64,000 nt of DNA, from contig CAVTOX010000022.1 of assembly GCA_963736425.1 (NCBI GenBank), forward strand, positions 1 through 64,000, in the 5' to 3' direction. Position 1 is the stretch's first letter. Each line of letters begins with the position of its first letter. Shown here one piece after another: positions 18,215-27,817 of this stretch. Under the pieces are notes generated by a model. The model worked only from the letters and a program-made list of their open reading frames with translations. It made no database searches and was not told the origin of the DNA. The position numbers and the translations under genes were made by a program. Source of the DNA: Prado023 sp963736425. Its GTDB lineage: Bacteria > Actinomycetota > Actinomycetes > S36-B12 > CAIYMF01.

Positions 18215-19889
18215 GATCGCTGGAGTGGGGCCGGACGATCCACCTGCGGGACCTCGGGTGGGCCGCGCTGGTGGCGGTGGTCGCGATGGGTATCGCCCTG
18301 GTCTACCGCTCTGCCCTCGTCCCGACCGATCCGTGGCACTACGTGCAGGGCGCGCTGGCCTTCCCGGAGGGCACATGGCGCGCCACGGGCCTGTCGCGGT
18401 GGGGCTTCCTGCTGCCGATCATCCCGTTCGCCCGGATCTGGGGCGACGCCACGGCGACCTACTACGTCGTGCCGGTTCTGAGCACGGGCGTCCTGGCGGC
18501 CGTCCTCTACCTGCTGGGCACGCGCTACGTCTCACGGTCCACGGGGGTGTTGGCGGCGGCCTTCGCCCTCGGGACGCCGCTGGTCTTCGTCAACCTGACC
18601 CGTGGGTACACCGACCTGACAGCCACCACCCTGATCGGCCTGGCCCTGCTCCTGGCGACCCTTGCCGCGGACGCCGCCGACGAGGCCCGGGAGGCCGGCC
18701 GGAGCTGGGGGTGGCGGGTCCCCGCCCTGCTCGTGGCCTGCGGATTCGTGACGGGGTGGAGCTTCGAGGTCCGCGAGACCGCGATCTTCGCGTGGCCGGT
18801 GATCGGCTGGGTGCTGTGGCGCATCGGCCGGCCCCTGGTGACCCTGGCGTGGTTCGCCCCACCGGCCCTCGCCTGGCTGGTGCTCGAATGGCTGCTCTGC
18901 GCCGTGGTGTACGACGACCCGTTCCTCAAGTTCCGGATCATCCTGGGGGCGGACATCTCCGAGTCGGAGGTCAGCTCCGACGCCGGCTACGTCGGGCAGT
19001 CGCGGTGGTGGTACATGACGATCCTGCCCCGCTCGATCCTGGAGGTCTCCGGCGGTCCGGCCCTCCTGGCCTGCCTGGCCGTCGGTGCGGTCGGCGGGGT
19101 GGTGTTCCGCGCCCACTGGGTCGGATCTGGGCATGGGGGATGCTGACGGTGGCTCTCCTCTGGCTCCAGGGCGGACCGCTCAACCCAGGGCATCCCTCCG
19201 TGCGTCTCGACGTGGCGCGCTACTGGCTGTCGTTCATCGTCCCGCTGATGCTGGCCGCGGTGGGCACGATGGCGATCCTCATCCGCAGCTCGCGGGGCGC
19301 CTTGAAGGTGGGAGCGGCAGTGGCGGGCGGCCTGCTGGCTCTTGGGGTGGTTGTGCCGGCCGTGCGTTTCGCCACGTCGTATCCGGGGTTCGCGCCCAAC
19401 GGCGGCGACGCCATGGTCGAGCTGCGTGCCCACCTCGCCTCGCAGGGTGGGGAGCTGGCGGACGCCAAGGTCTGGGCCGACTGGGGCACCCAGCGGGTGC
19501 TCCCCGCCTACCAGACCAGCCCGTTCGGCGACCCGCGCTGGGAGGCGGGCAGCTTCCGCTCGCTCAACCGGCTGGTGCGCTTCCCCCCGACCTCAGCTGC
19601 GGAGTACCCCCAGCCCGGGGAGTACGTGGTGATCTACAGCGCCGAGGACCGCACCTGCTGGCACTGCCGGCGGGCGTTGCAGCCGGTCGATCAGGCGTTC
19701 GGCCCCCTGCCCGGCCCGGGTTGGGAGGAGCTGTTCACCTCCTCGGAGGGCAACCTCACGCTCTACCGGCTGGGCCCGTCAGCGAGGTGGCCGATCCCGA
19801 CCGGGCGCCGCGCCGGCAACCGACGCGGCCGCCCGGGGACGAGCCCACCACCGACGCCCGACGGCGGCGCGGAGGATCCCACGCTGTAG
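18211..19889 (+). CDS. Polytopic membrane protein, GT-C/ArnT-like glycosyltransferase or polymerase, one frameshift
   Basis: About 559 residues from GTG 18211. At least ten hydrophobic helices, among them LGWAALVAVVAMGIALVY, YYVVPVLSTGVLAAVLYLLG, STGVLAAAFALGTPLVFVNL and MLTVALLWLQ. An early extracellular loop begins PTDPWHYVQGALAFPEGTW, with an acidic residue where GT-C enzymes carry a catalytic aspartate, and GYTDLTATTLIGLALLLATL follows. A frame change near 19125 links the two halves. The extracellular C-terminal part contains ELRAHLASQGGELADAKVWA and CWHCRRAL, a CxxC pair. Coupled to the GT2 gene. Likely a membrane glycosyltransferase using lipid-linked sugars, or the polymerase of this locus; no flippase or Wzy is otherwise visible here. 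Confidence 0.65.
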
Positions 19890-20030
19890 GCCACGGTCCT
19901 CGGTCGTGCGCCCGCCCGTCGTGGGCTGCCCGACCTGGTGCGTTCGTTCTCCCTGAACGCAACGCGTCACCACGTTCCGATCGCGGGTCGGCCGTACGCT
20001 GGCTGTTCCGCCGCCACCTGAGGACCTCCT

Positions 20031-21302
20031 GTGCCTGCCCGTCGTGCCCCAGTTGTCCTGCTGCAGGTCGCCAACCTGCTCGGCGGCGTGGCCAACTCGA
20101 CGGTGGCCGTGCTGGTCCCCTGGCTGGTCCTCCAGGAGACCGGGTCCGCCGCGGACGCAGGGCTCGTTGCGGCCGCGGCAGCGATCCCGGGCATCTTCGT
20201 CTCGCCCTTCGTGGGGGCGTTGGTGGACCGCTTCGGCCGCCGCCGGGTCTCGATGGCCTCCGACGCGTTCTCCGCGTTCTCCGTGAGCCTCTTCCCGCTG
20301 GCCGAGGGCGCCGGCGTCCTCACGCTGGGCATGATCCTGGCGCTGGCCGTCCTCGGTGCGACGTTCGACCCTGCGGGGTACACCGCACGCAAGTCCCTCA
20401 TCCCCGACGTGGCGCTGGCCGGACGCTTCTACATCGACCGGATCAACGGCGTGCACGAGGGCGTGTTCGCGGCCGGATGGGTGATCGGGCCTGCCCTCGC
20501 TGCGCTGGGCATCAGCACGATCGGGGTGATCTCCACGTTCTGGGTGACCGCTGCCGCGTTCGTGCTGGCGATCGTGGCGGTCGGCGGGATCCGGGTCACC
20601 GAGGCCATCGGCGAGTCCCGCCACGAGGCGGGCGACGACGCGGAGAAGTTCTGGTCGTCCATCGTGCGCGGGGCCAGGATCCTCTGGCACGACAAGGCCC
20701 TTCGCGTGCTGACCCTGGCGATCGCCGTGCTGGCGATGGTCTACCTGCCCACGGAGTCCATCCTGATGCCGGTGCACTTCGAGGAGATCGGCCAGCCGGG
20801 TAGCTACGGCCTGACGCTCACGGCCCTGGCCGCCGGCGGCATGATCGGGTCCTTCTCGTACGGGTGGCTGTCAGTTCGGATGTCCAAGCACCGGATCGTC
20901 GTGCTGGTGATGTTCGCCGTCACCGCGGCCATCATCCCCATGGCCTTCCTGCCGCCACTGCCGGTGTTCGTGGCGGCGGGATTCCTGCTGGGCCTGGGAT
21001 GGGGACCCATGAACCCGTTGCTCAACTCACTGGTGCAGACCCGTGTGCCGGCCCACGTGCAGGGCCGCGTGTACGGCGTGCAGACGGCCCTGTTCTATGC
21101 CGCCCCTCCGCTGGGGCTGTTGCTGGCCGGGATCGCCGTCGAGGCATGGGGAGTGCAGTTGGTGTACGCCATCATCGGCGTGCTGCTGGTGGGGCTCTCC
21201 CTGCTGATCGCAGCCCTGCCGTCGCTGCGCGGCCTGGATGACGAGGGCCCTGCGGTGGCCGGTGCCGGTCCGTCCCCCGATCCCAGCGGGTCGGGCACCT
21301 GA
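20031..21302 (+). CDS. MFS transporter (MFS_3/enterobactin-exporter type)
   Basis: Intact, 423 residues from GTG 20031. Twelve hydrophobic segments, starting VVLLQVANLLGGVANSTVAV and the motif-A loop GALVDRFGRRRVSMASDAFS after helix 2. The central loop (GESRHEAGDDAEKFWSSIVR, GARILWHDKALRVL) and YGLTLTALAAGGMIGSFSYG resemble exporters of the EntS/MFS_3 kind. The proline-rich C-terminus is cytoplasmic. Substrate unknown. It sits alone between the polysaccharide block and a strong terminator; possible export of a small molecule or glycolipid is inference only. Confidence 0.85.
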   Translation: MPARRAPVVLLQVANLLGGVANSTVAVLVPWLVLQETGSAADAGLVAAAAAIPGIFVSPFVGALVDRFGRRRVSMASDAFSAFSVSLFPLAEGAGVLTLGMILALAVLGATFDPAGYTARKSLIPDVALAGRFYIDRINGVHEGVFAAGWVIGPALAALGISTIGVISTFWVTAAAFVLAIVAVGGIRVTEAIGESRHEAGDDAEKFWSSIVRGARILWHDKALRVLTLAIAVLAMVYLPTESILMPVHFEEIGQPGSYGLTLTALAAGGMIGSFSYGWLSVRMSKHRIVVLVMFAVTAAIIPMAFLPPLPVFVAAGFLLGLGWGPMNPLLNSLVQTRVPAHVQGRVYGVQTALFYAAPPLGLLLAGIAVEAWGVQLVYAIIGVLLVGLSLLIAALPSLRGLDDEGPAVAGAGPSPDPSGSGT

Positions 21303-21322
21303 ATCGGCGGCGGCCCGGAACC

Positions 21323-21358
21323 ACGCAGGGGTCCGACCCCATGGCCGGACCCCTGCGT
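21323..21358. terminator. Strong hairpin terminator
   Basis: ACGCAGGGGTCCG (21323-21335) pairs perfectly with CGGACCCCTGCGT (21346-21358), a 13-bp stem between the converging MFS and FeS-oxidoreductase genes, so likely to act in both directions. Confidence 0.85.
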
Positions 21359-21369
21359 CGACGGGAACG

Positions 21370-23599
21370 TCAGTCGTTGACCGGTGCCCTGACCGAGCCG
21401 AGCAGCAGCGAGGCCACGTCGAGCACCTCGACCACGGGGGCGTCCTCGCCGGCCTCCTGGGCCCGAACGGTCACGCCGTCGTGGAGCATCACCGAGCAGA
21501 ACGGGCAGGCGACGGCGATCTTGTTGGCGCCCGTTGCGATCGCCTCGTCGGAGCGGTTCTGGTTGACCCGCGTGCCGAGTCGCTCCTCCATCCACATCTG
21601 GGCGCCACCGGCGCCGCAGCAGAACGACTTGTCGGCAGAACGGTCCATCTCCACCAGCTTCACGCCGGGAACCGAGGCGACGAGCTCGCGCGGAGGAACG
21701 TAGACCTTGTTGTGCCGGCCCAGGTAGCACGGGTCGTGGTAGGTCACGGTCTCGTCCACGGGCGTGAGCGGCTTGAGCCGGCCGTCGCGCAGCAGCGTGG
21801 CGAGCAGCTGGCTGTGGTGGACGACCTCGTAGTTGCCGCCCAGCTGCGGGTACTCGCGGCCGATCGTGTTCATGCAGTGCGGGCACGTCACGACGATGCG
21901 CTTGGCCTTGACCTCGTTGAGCACCTCGACGTTCTGCATCGCCTGCATCTGGAACAGGAACTCGTTGCCCGCCCGACGCGCGGGGTCACCGGTGCAGGTC
22001 TCGCCCTCGCCGAGCACCATGTACTTCACGCCCGCGACGTTGAGCAGCTCGGCGACGTCCTTGGTGGTCTGCTTCGCCCGGTCCTCGTAGGCACCGGCGC
22101 AGCCGACCCAGAACAGGTACTCGACGTCGGCGGGGATCTCGTCCTCGCCCTCCATGCCGAACACGGGCACCTCGAAGTCGACCTCGCTGATCCAGTCGTT
22201 GCGCTTCGAGGCGTTCATGCCCCACGGGTTGCCCTTGTTCTCGAGGTTCTTGAACAGGCTGTTGAGCTCGTTGGGGAACTCGGTGGCGATCATCACCTGG
22301 TGGCGACGCATGTCGATGAAGTGGTCGATGTGCTCGATGTCCACGGGGCACTGGTTGACGCACGCACCGCAGGTGGTGCACGACCACAGGGCGTCGACGT
22401 CGATGACCGGGCCCTCGTGGGAACGGTGCCCGGAGGCGTCGTAGCCGTCGGTGTCGCGGTGCGGATCGAAGTCGCGCTCGCCGATCAGCGGACGGGCGAC
22501 CTCGGCCTGGACCTTCTCCGACATGGTCGCCAGGACCTCGTCGTCGACCTCGCCGAACTCCACGTTCTTGCCGTCGAGCTTCGCCTGGGTGGCCTTGATG
22601 TACGGCGCCTTGATGAAGGCGTGGTCCCGGAGGTTCATGATCATGAGCTTCGGGCTCAGCGGCTTCTCGGTGTTCCACGCCGGGCACTGGCTCTGGCAGC
22701 GACCGCACTCGGTGCAGGTCGCCATGTCCAGCAGGCCCTTCCAGGTGAAGTCCTCGATGCGACCACGGCCGAAGATGGCGTCGTCGGCGGGGTCCTCGAA
22801 GTCGATCTTCTCGGTGCCGGAGTACATCTCGAGCAGGGGCCCGAGGCCATCGGGGCGCCGCGAGAAGTACACGTTGATGGGGGCCGCGAAGATGTGCAGG
22901 TGCTTGCTGTGCAGCACGATCAGCAGGAAGCCCAGGATGACCGCGACGTGGGCCCAGAGGCCGAGGGTCAGCAGCCACTCGTTGGCGGTCTCGCCCAGGG
23001 GCTCGAGGATGGCGGCCACCCCGTGCGAGGCGAACGCCCCGTCCATGCCCTCAGGGCCGTCGGCGTTGATCTTGGCGCCGCGGTAGAACAGCAGAGTCGC
23101 CACGACCATGAAGATCATGAACAGCACGAGCCACGCGCCGGAGGTGTGCGAGCCGAAGAACCGCGACCAGCGGCCCTCCTTGGCCGGGTTGTTGCGGAAC
23201 CGGATGACCGCGAAGACCAGGATGCCCGACGAGGACCAGGACCGCGAACAGGTCCTCGAGGAAGCGCACGATCGGCCACGTGCCGATGATCGGGAACGCG
23301 AAGCCGGCGAAGAACAGCTCACCGAAGGCCTCGATGACCGTGAGGGTCAGGATCAGGAACCCGAAGAACACGAACACGTGCGCGACGCCGGGCACCGACC
23401 ACTTGAGCAGCTTCTTCTGCCCCAGGACCTCGGTGGCCTCGACCTGGACGCGGGCGCCGACCTGGTCGGTGCGGCCCTGAGCCGGCTGCCCGGATCGGAC
23501 CAGCCCCTGCAGGAACCACGCGCGCTTGAGGGCCAGGAACCCGGCCACCACAATGATGATCAGGCCGACCGTCGCCCGGATCAGCTCCATCGAATCCAT
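21370..23599 (-). CDS. etfD: Membrane (Fe-S) oxidoreductase, EtfD/HdrD-like, one frameshift
   Basis: About 743 residues from ATG 23599, chosen because AGGAGG lies nine bases upstream. The N-terminal cytochrome-like membrane part has five helices (TVGLIIIVVAGFLALKRAWF, VAHVFVFFGFLILTLTVIEA, GILVFAVIRFR, AWLVLFMIFMVVATLLFY, LGLWAHVAVILGFLLIVLHS); a single-base break near 23228 falls between helices two and three. Then come two 4Fe-4S sites, CTECGRCQSQCP and CTTCGACVNQCP, and two CCG domains (VTCPHCMNTIGREYPQLGG, YHDPCYLGRHNKVYVPP, SFCCGAGGAQMW, VACPFCSVMLHDGV). This is the layout of mycobacterial Rv0338c (EtfD), which passes electrons from acyl-CoA dehydrogenases via ETF to menaquinone. It stands alone, with no etfAB nearby. 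Confidence 0.85.
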
Positions 23600-23746
23600 G
23601 TCCGCCAACCTCCTGGCCGGGGGTGCCCCGCCCGGCCAATTCTCGCCCCAGTTCGATGCGGTCCCTCACGTGGGACCCTACCGATCGGTAACATAGCCGA
23701 TTCGCCCGAGGGGTGGGCAATCCGGGCGGGTTTGGCGGCCCATGGA

Positions 23747-23787
23747 ATGGCTCGGGGCCGCCGGATCTCCCGACGGCCCCGAGCCAT
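23747..23787. terminator. Hairpin terminator downstream of the large exported protein
   Basis: A 14-bp stem, with GGCTCGGGGCCG (23749-23760) pairing with CGGCCCCGAGCC (23774-23785) plus two flanking A-T pairs. It lies 17 bp beyond the stop of the minus-strand gene that ends at 23804. Confidence 0.8.
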
Positions 23788-23803
23788 GCAGTTCGGGCAG
23801 GCC

Positions 23804-26501
23804 CTACCCGGGCTTGTTCTCCCCGCCGTCCTCGCCACCGGGGAGGTCGATCCCAGTCGCGTCCTGCGCAGCGCCCTCGACGGTGTCCCCGGCCTCCTGG
23901 GCCAGGTCTCCCGCGCCGACTGTGGCCTCGGCCACCACCCTCGGCCTGCTCGGCCGACGTCGCCAGCCGCTTCGTCGACCTGGTCGACTGCCTCGCCGGC
24001 GGCCCCCTGGGCTTCGTCGGCGAGATCACCGACCGCTCCCTCTGCGGAGTCCGCGCCTCGGGCACCTCCTGCGGGGCCTCCACCGGAAGTGCTGCCGTGG
24101 CGTCGCCCTCGTCAGCGTCGGACAGTGCGACAGCGGCGGCACCGGCCCCCGCCGCACCGGCTGCCGCGAGGCCCGCAGAGGATCCACCTGCATCGGACCC
24201 GTCGGGGTACCCGCCGGCGAGTGGTGCACCCGCATCCGGGCCATCCGGTCCCGAGCCACCACCCGCGGTGGCAGGCGCGGCCTGGCGGCGCTGGGTGACG
24301 AACCTGGCACCGACGAAGCCGGCGACCAGGAGCAGGACCAGACCCAGCAGGACGCGGGGCAGGGTGCTCGGGGCCTCGGTGTCGGCCGGGTCCATCCGGA
24401 ACTCATAGGCGCCGGCCAGCTTGGTGCCATCGGGTGCCTCGGTCACGTCACACCCGTACGGCAGCGGGCATTCGTGCGCCATGGTGACCAGCCCGGCGAC
24501 CTCCGCCTTGAGGGTGTCGGCCTTGTCGATGACAGCACCTGCGGTTTCCTTGCCAGACTCGACGGCTGCGCCGACCTCAGCCTTCGCGGCCTGCAGGGCA
24601 ACGGCCAGCTCCGCGACGTAGCTGCCGATCTCGGTCTTCACTCCCGCGATGCCGCCGCTGACCTGGTCGAGCCCACTGGTGACCTGTTGGCCACCCTCGG
24701 AGGCGAGGATGGACGCCGTGATCTCAGCCAGCACGGCGTCCAGGGTCGGCAGGTCGACGTTCTTGCTGGCGATCCCCTCCCCGATGATGGCCATCTGCTC
24801 CGACAGGCCCGTCAGGGCCGCCTCCAGCTTGGCGAGAACGCCCTGAAGCGCGGTGAGCACGGGCTTCAGCGTCGTGATGACCCCGGGCAACTGCTCATCG
24901 AGCACCTGGAGGCTCTCGGACAGGGGGACCAGGATGGGTGCCACCTTCGCGAGCGCTTCAGCAGCCTTCGCGAACTCGGGGGACGCGATGATGTCCGCGG
25001 CCTTCTGGAACTCCGGGCTGTTGAGGATCTTCGCGGCCGTCTGCAACTCGGGGGCCTCGAGGATGGCGATCAGCTTGTCCTTCTGGTCGCAGACCTCGGG
25101 GGGCAGCAAGGGCCCGGTCTCGCCCGGCGGGTCGACGCAGCCGGTCTTGATCGTGGTGGCGATGAGCCCGGCGTTGTCGGCGATTGCCTGGATGTCCTCC
25201 GCCGAGTCGGCCAGCTTGGTGATGGCCTCGGAGTTGTCGGCGAGCTTGGTGATCGTTGGGCTCAGCTCGACGAGCAACGCAGCGTTCTCGGGGGTGAGCG
25301 CGTTCGCGGCTTGGTCGATCTGCTCGATGACCCCTGATTCCTCGATCTGCGTGATTGTGGCCAGGGCATCGTCGACGGTCGCCTGCAACTCCCCGACAAG
25401 CGCAGTGGCGCCGTCGGGGTTGTTCGGATCCACCAGTGTGGAGATCGTCTCGATGTTGGTGCCGAACTCCGTGAAGAAGTCGTTCACCTTCCCCTCGACG
25501 GTCGTCAGGGGATCGGGGCTGCCGTCGTCGGCCGTCAGCGTCTCCAGGCCGGAGATGACGTCGGCGACGCCCCCCTTGATGGCGTTCACGTCGCCGCTGA
25601 CGTCCGGGGGAGGGACAGCCTCGAAGGCGGCCTGGCGCGCCGCCTCGTTGGCGGGGTCCTTCGCGCCCCCCTCGCCGGGCGGGATGTAGATCGGCAGGAC
25701 CTGGACCAGCATCGAGGGGATGACCGCGTTGGTGACGTTCGCCGCCCAGCCGAAGGTCGACGTCCCGTCCTTGCTCAACGGGGCGAACGGCAGGGCGATC
25801 CACTTCACCTGGGTGTTCCCGCGACCGTCTGCGCCACCCAGTCCGGCGCCCGTGTTCAGGGCCGAGAACCGGTCGGGCAGGAGGGTGACGGCCTCGACGA
25901 CCATCGGGACGTCGGCCTCGACCTCCTTCTCGATCTCATCGCCGGTCACGCTCGTGATGGGCACCGTCAGCGTCTCGCGGGTCTTGTTGATGACCGTGTA
26001 GCTGGCCGTGACGACGCCGTCCTTGCCCACGAGGTCCTGGGCGAGGATCGGCTCGCCGTCGAGGGTGAACTCGGTGGTGAGCTCAACAGGCAGCTCGAAG
26101 TCCTCGGGTGGGACAAGGCTCACCGAGCGCGCGGTGCCGAACCCGGTGTCGTTGAGGCTGATGTCGAACAGCCCCTTGCCGTCCTCCTGCGGGATCATCC
26201 CGAACTCCTGCAGGTTGTGCAGCAACAGGCCTTCCTCAGGGACCGCCACGGTGATGTCCGCCCCGGGATCGCCCTGGGCGCCGATCTGGGTCACCGACCA
26301 GCGGAAGTCGGTGGCGCTGCTGTTGGGGTTGCCGTCGGCATCGGTGCGGATCTGCACGCTCTGGCCGATGGAGTTCGACGAGCCGCGGACCTCCAGGGGC
26401 TCGTCCGGGGCGTCGTCGTTGGCGATGGCCGCGGTGGGAGCCAACGCGAGGGTGAGGGCGGTCGCTCCGGCCATGGCGGCCCGGAAGGTTCGGCGGCTCA
26501 T
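23804..26501 (-). CDS. Large exported, membrane-anchored helical protein (unknown function), C-terminal frameshifts
   Basis: About 899 residues from ATG 26501, which overlaps the stop of the upstream membrane-protein gene (ATGA). Signal peptide MSRRTFRAAMAGATALTLAL ending APTAAIA. Residues ~30-290 are beta-rich; TEFTLDGEPILAQDLVGKDG and VTASYTVINKT resemble a module seen in YhgE/Pip-type surface proteins. Residues ~300-690 are long amphipathic helices with repeated phrases such as KLADNSEAITKLADSAEDIQ and NSPEFQKAADIIASPEFAKA, likely coiled coil. Two cysteine pairs lie in GCVDPPGETGPLLPPEVC and ECPLPYGC. One helix (RVLLGLVLLLVAGFVGARFV, ~710-730) is followed by an Ala/Gly/Asp-rich tail. Frame changes near 24060 and 23940 give ADSAEGAVGDLADEAQGAAG and ATVGAGDLAQEAGDTVEGAA, ending GGENKPG with TAG at 23804. 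The function is not recognised. Confidence 0.7.
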
Positions 26502-27082
26502 GCGGACACCTCGGTGACAGTCCCGTCGGACACGTTCGCAGGCTCGGACTCGACCGAGCCTGCGTGCTTCTCGGCCTCCGCCTGCGCGTCGGACTTGGTC
26601 AGCCACTGCACCGCCATCCCGGCAAGGAAGCCCAGGGCCAGCGGGTAGATGGTCTGTCCCATCGCGACCGGCAGGGAGTAGTTGAGGCTCTGGGGGTCCA
26701 GGTTGAACTGGAACGCGTATACGCCGGTCAGGGCACCGGCCCCGAGGATGCCGGCCAGGAAGTCGGTCTGGCGCTTGGTCCACATGGTGGCCAGGGCAGT
26801 CAGGGTGATCGGCACGACGCCGCCGAAGAAGAGGCCGACGTTGGTGTCGGGGAAGATGCTGGCACCGAGCACGTAGCCGATGGCGCCGAACAGCACTCCG
26901 ACGAACAGCCAGATGCCCCGCGCAAGCATGTGGTTCGGACCACCGAGGTAGCTTGCCGCTGCGCCGCCTCCCACGCATACGGAGGCTGTCAGCAGGATCC
27001 GGGCTCCGTCGAGGGGCCCGGAGAGGAACAGGGCGAACAGAGCCAGGATCAATCCAAGGGCCAAGACCCACACGCGTCCCAT
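26498..27082 (-). CDS. Six-helix membrane protein coupled to the large exported protein (unknown function)
   Basis: 194 residues from ATG 27082, eight bases after GGAGG. Six hydrophobic segments: VWVLALGLILALFALFLSG, ARILLTASVCVGGGAAASYL, GIWLFVGVLFGAIGYVLGAS, LFFGGVVPITLTALATMW, DFLAGILGAGALTGVYAF and IYPLALGFLAGMAVQWL. A charged tail (KSDAQAEAEKHAGSVESEPA) follows. No catalytic motif is visible. The stop overlaps the next start by four bases, so the two products are probably made in fixed ratio and may form one complex spanning the membrane. No known family is recognised; it is divergent in direction from dnaK, with the M23 gene in between. Confidence 0.75.
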   Translation of the reverse strand: MGRVWVLALGLILALFALFLSGPLDGARILLTASVCVGGGAAASYLGGPNHMLARGIWLFVGVLFGAIGYVLGASIFPDTNVGLFFGGVVPITLTALATMWTKRQTDFLAGILGAGALTGVYAFQFNLDPQSLNYSLPVAMGQTIYPLALGFLAGMAVQWLTKSDAQAEAEKHAGSVESEPANVSDGTVTEVSA

Positions 27083-27251
27083 GGCGCATCCCTCCGGTAG
27101 GTGGTGATCGCGCGAAAGTAGCGCCGGTGTCGGACGCGATGCGCGCTGATCGGCGCCGGACTGGTGATCCGGATCACATCGACGCCAGGTCCAGTGCGCA
27201 CGGCTCCCTGAGCGGCTTGGCCGGCTCGAGCAGCTCGGCACAGGGCGCTCG

Positions 27252-27638
27252 CTACCCCACGTCGCCGCTCAGCCAGGCCCCTGGGTCGACGAAGTCCCCG
27301 CCGCTCCAGCCGTCGCCACCCTGGGTCACCTCGAAGTGCAGGTGGGCGCCGAACGAGTTGCCGGTGTTGCCCACCTCGCCGATGGCATCCCCGGCCGTGA
27401 CCTCCTGGCCGACCTCGACGTCGATGTCCGACAGGTGGTTGTAGGTCGTGTAGTAGCCGTTCTCGTGCTCGATCACGATCCGGTTTCCGTAGGCGTCGTC
27501 CCAGCCGGCTTCCACCACGGTGCCGCTGCCGGCAGCCATGACGGTCGTTCCCTCGGGTGCTGCGAAGTCCACGGGAGAACGGGGACGGTAGGACGTGAGC
27601 GTGCGACGGCATCGCACTGGGCACCGACGGTGCGTCAC
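27252..27638 (-). CDS. M23-family (LytM) peptidase domain protein, N-terminus truncated or frameshifted
   Basis: 128 residues from GTG 27638 in the present frame. The C-terminal hundred residues are a clear LytM fold: VDFAAPEGTTVMAAGSGTVV, YGNRIVIEHENGYYTTYNHL, VEVGQEVTAGDAIGEVGNTG and the zinc/catalytic HLHFEV. The first zinc ligand motif (HxxxD) should precede DFAAP, but here the text reads RPRSPVDFAAP with no histidine, and the segment before it is arginine-rich and not protein-like. Either sequence was lost or several indels hide the true N-terminus, which in relatives carries a signal peptide. Active M23 enzymes cut peptidoglycan cross-bridges; without the histidine this would be an inactive regulator. 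Promoter and start are uncertain. Confidence 0.6.
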   Translation of the reverse strand: MTHRRCPVRCRRTLTSYRPRSPVDFAAPEGTTVMAAGSGTVVEAGWDDAYGNRIVIEHENGYYTTYNHLSDIDVEVGQEVTAGDAIGEVGNTGNSFGAHLHFEVTQGGDGWSGGDFVDPGAWLSGDVG

Positions 27639-27668
27639 GCCTCGACCGTGACCCGTGCGGATCGGACA

Positions 27669-27690
27669 TTGAGTCGCGGTACGAACTCAG
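27669..27690. promoter_or_regulatory. HAIR-like inverted repeat upstream of dnaK (possible HspR operator)
   Basis: TTGAGT (27669-27674) and ACTCAG (27685-27690) form an imperfect inverted repeat close to the HspR-binding HAIR half-sites CTTGAGT and ACTCAAG. The spacer is 10 bases, not the usual 7. It lies about 130 bp before the dnaK start, and hspR is the fourth gene of the same operon, so feedback repression is expected. Confidence 0.4.
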
Positions 27691-27723
27691 GGTTAGATGA
27701 GCAGCAGGGCAATGATAGGAGGG

Positions 27724-27760
27724 TTGACACAAACTCCAAGCCGGGGGACGATAGGACAGT
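27724..27760 (+). promoter_or_regulatory. Candidate dnaK promoter
   Basis: TTGACA at 27724-27729 is a perfect -35 hexamer. A weak -10 candidate (GATAGG, around 27750) lies about 20 bases further, a longer gap than ideal. It falls between the HAIR-like repeat and the dnaK ribosome site (GAAAGGAA near 27800). Confidence 0.35.
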
Positions 27761-27817
27761 CATAACGCGCCCGACGGCGTCGCCGCTGGGCATCCGAACG
27801 GAAAGGAACCACCTTCC

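Noticed and set aside
12478..21302. Polysaccharide block as a transferred genomic island
   Set aside because: No integrase, tRNA boundary, direct repeat or change in base composition is visible at either end.
21238..23289. A 683-codon plus-strand open frame opposite the FeS oxidoreductase
   Set aside because: Val/Gly/His/Asp-rich antisense shadow of a conserved enzyme with intact 4Fe-4S and CCG motifs on the minus strand.
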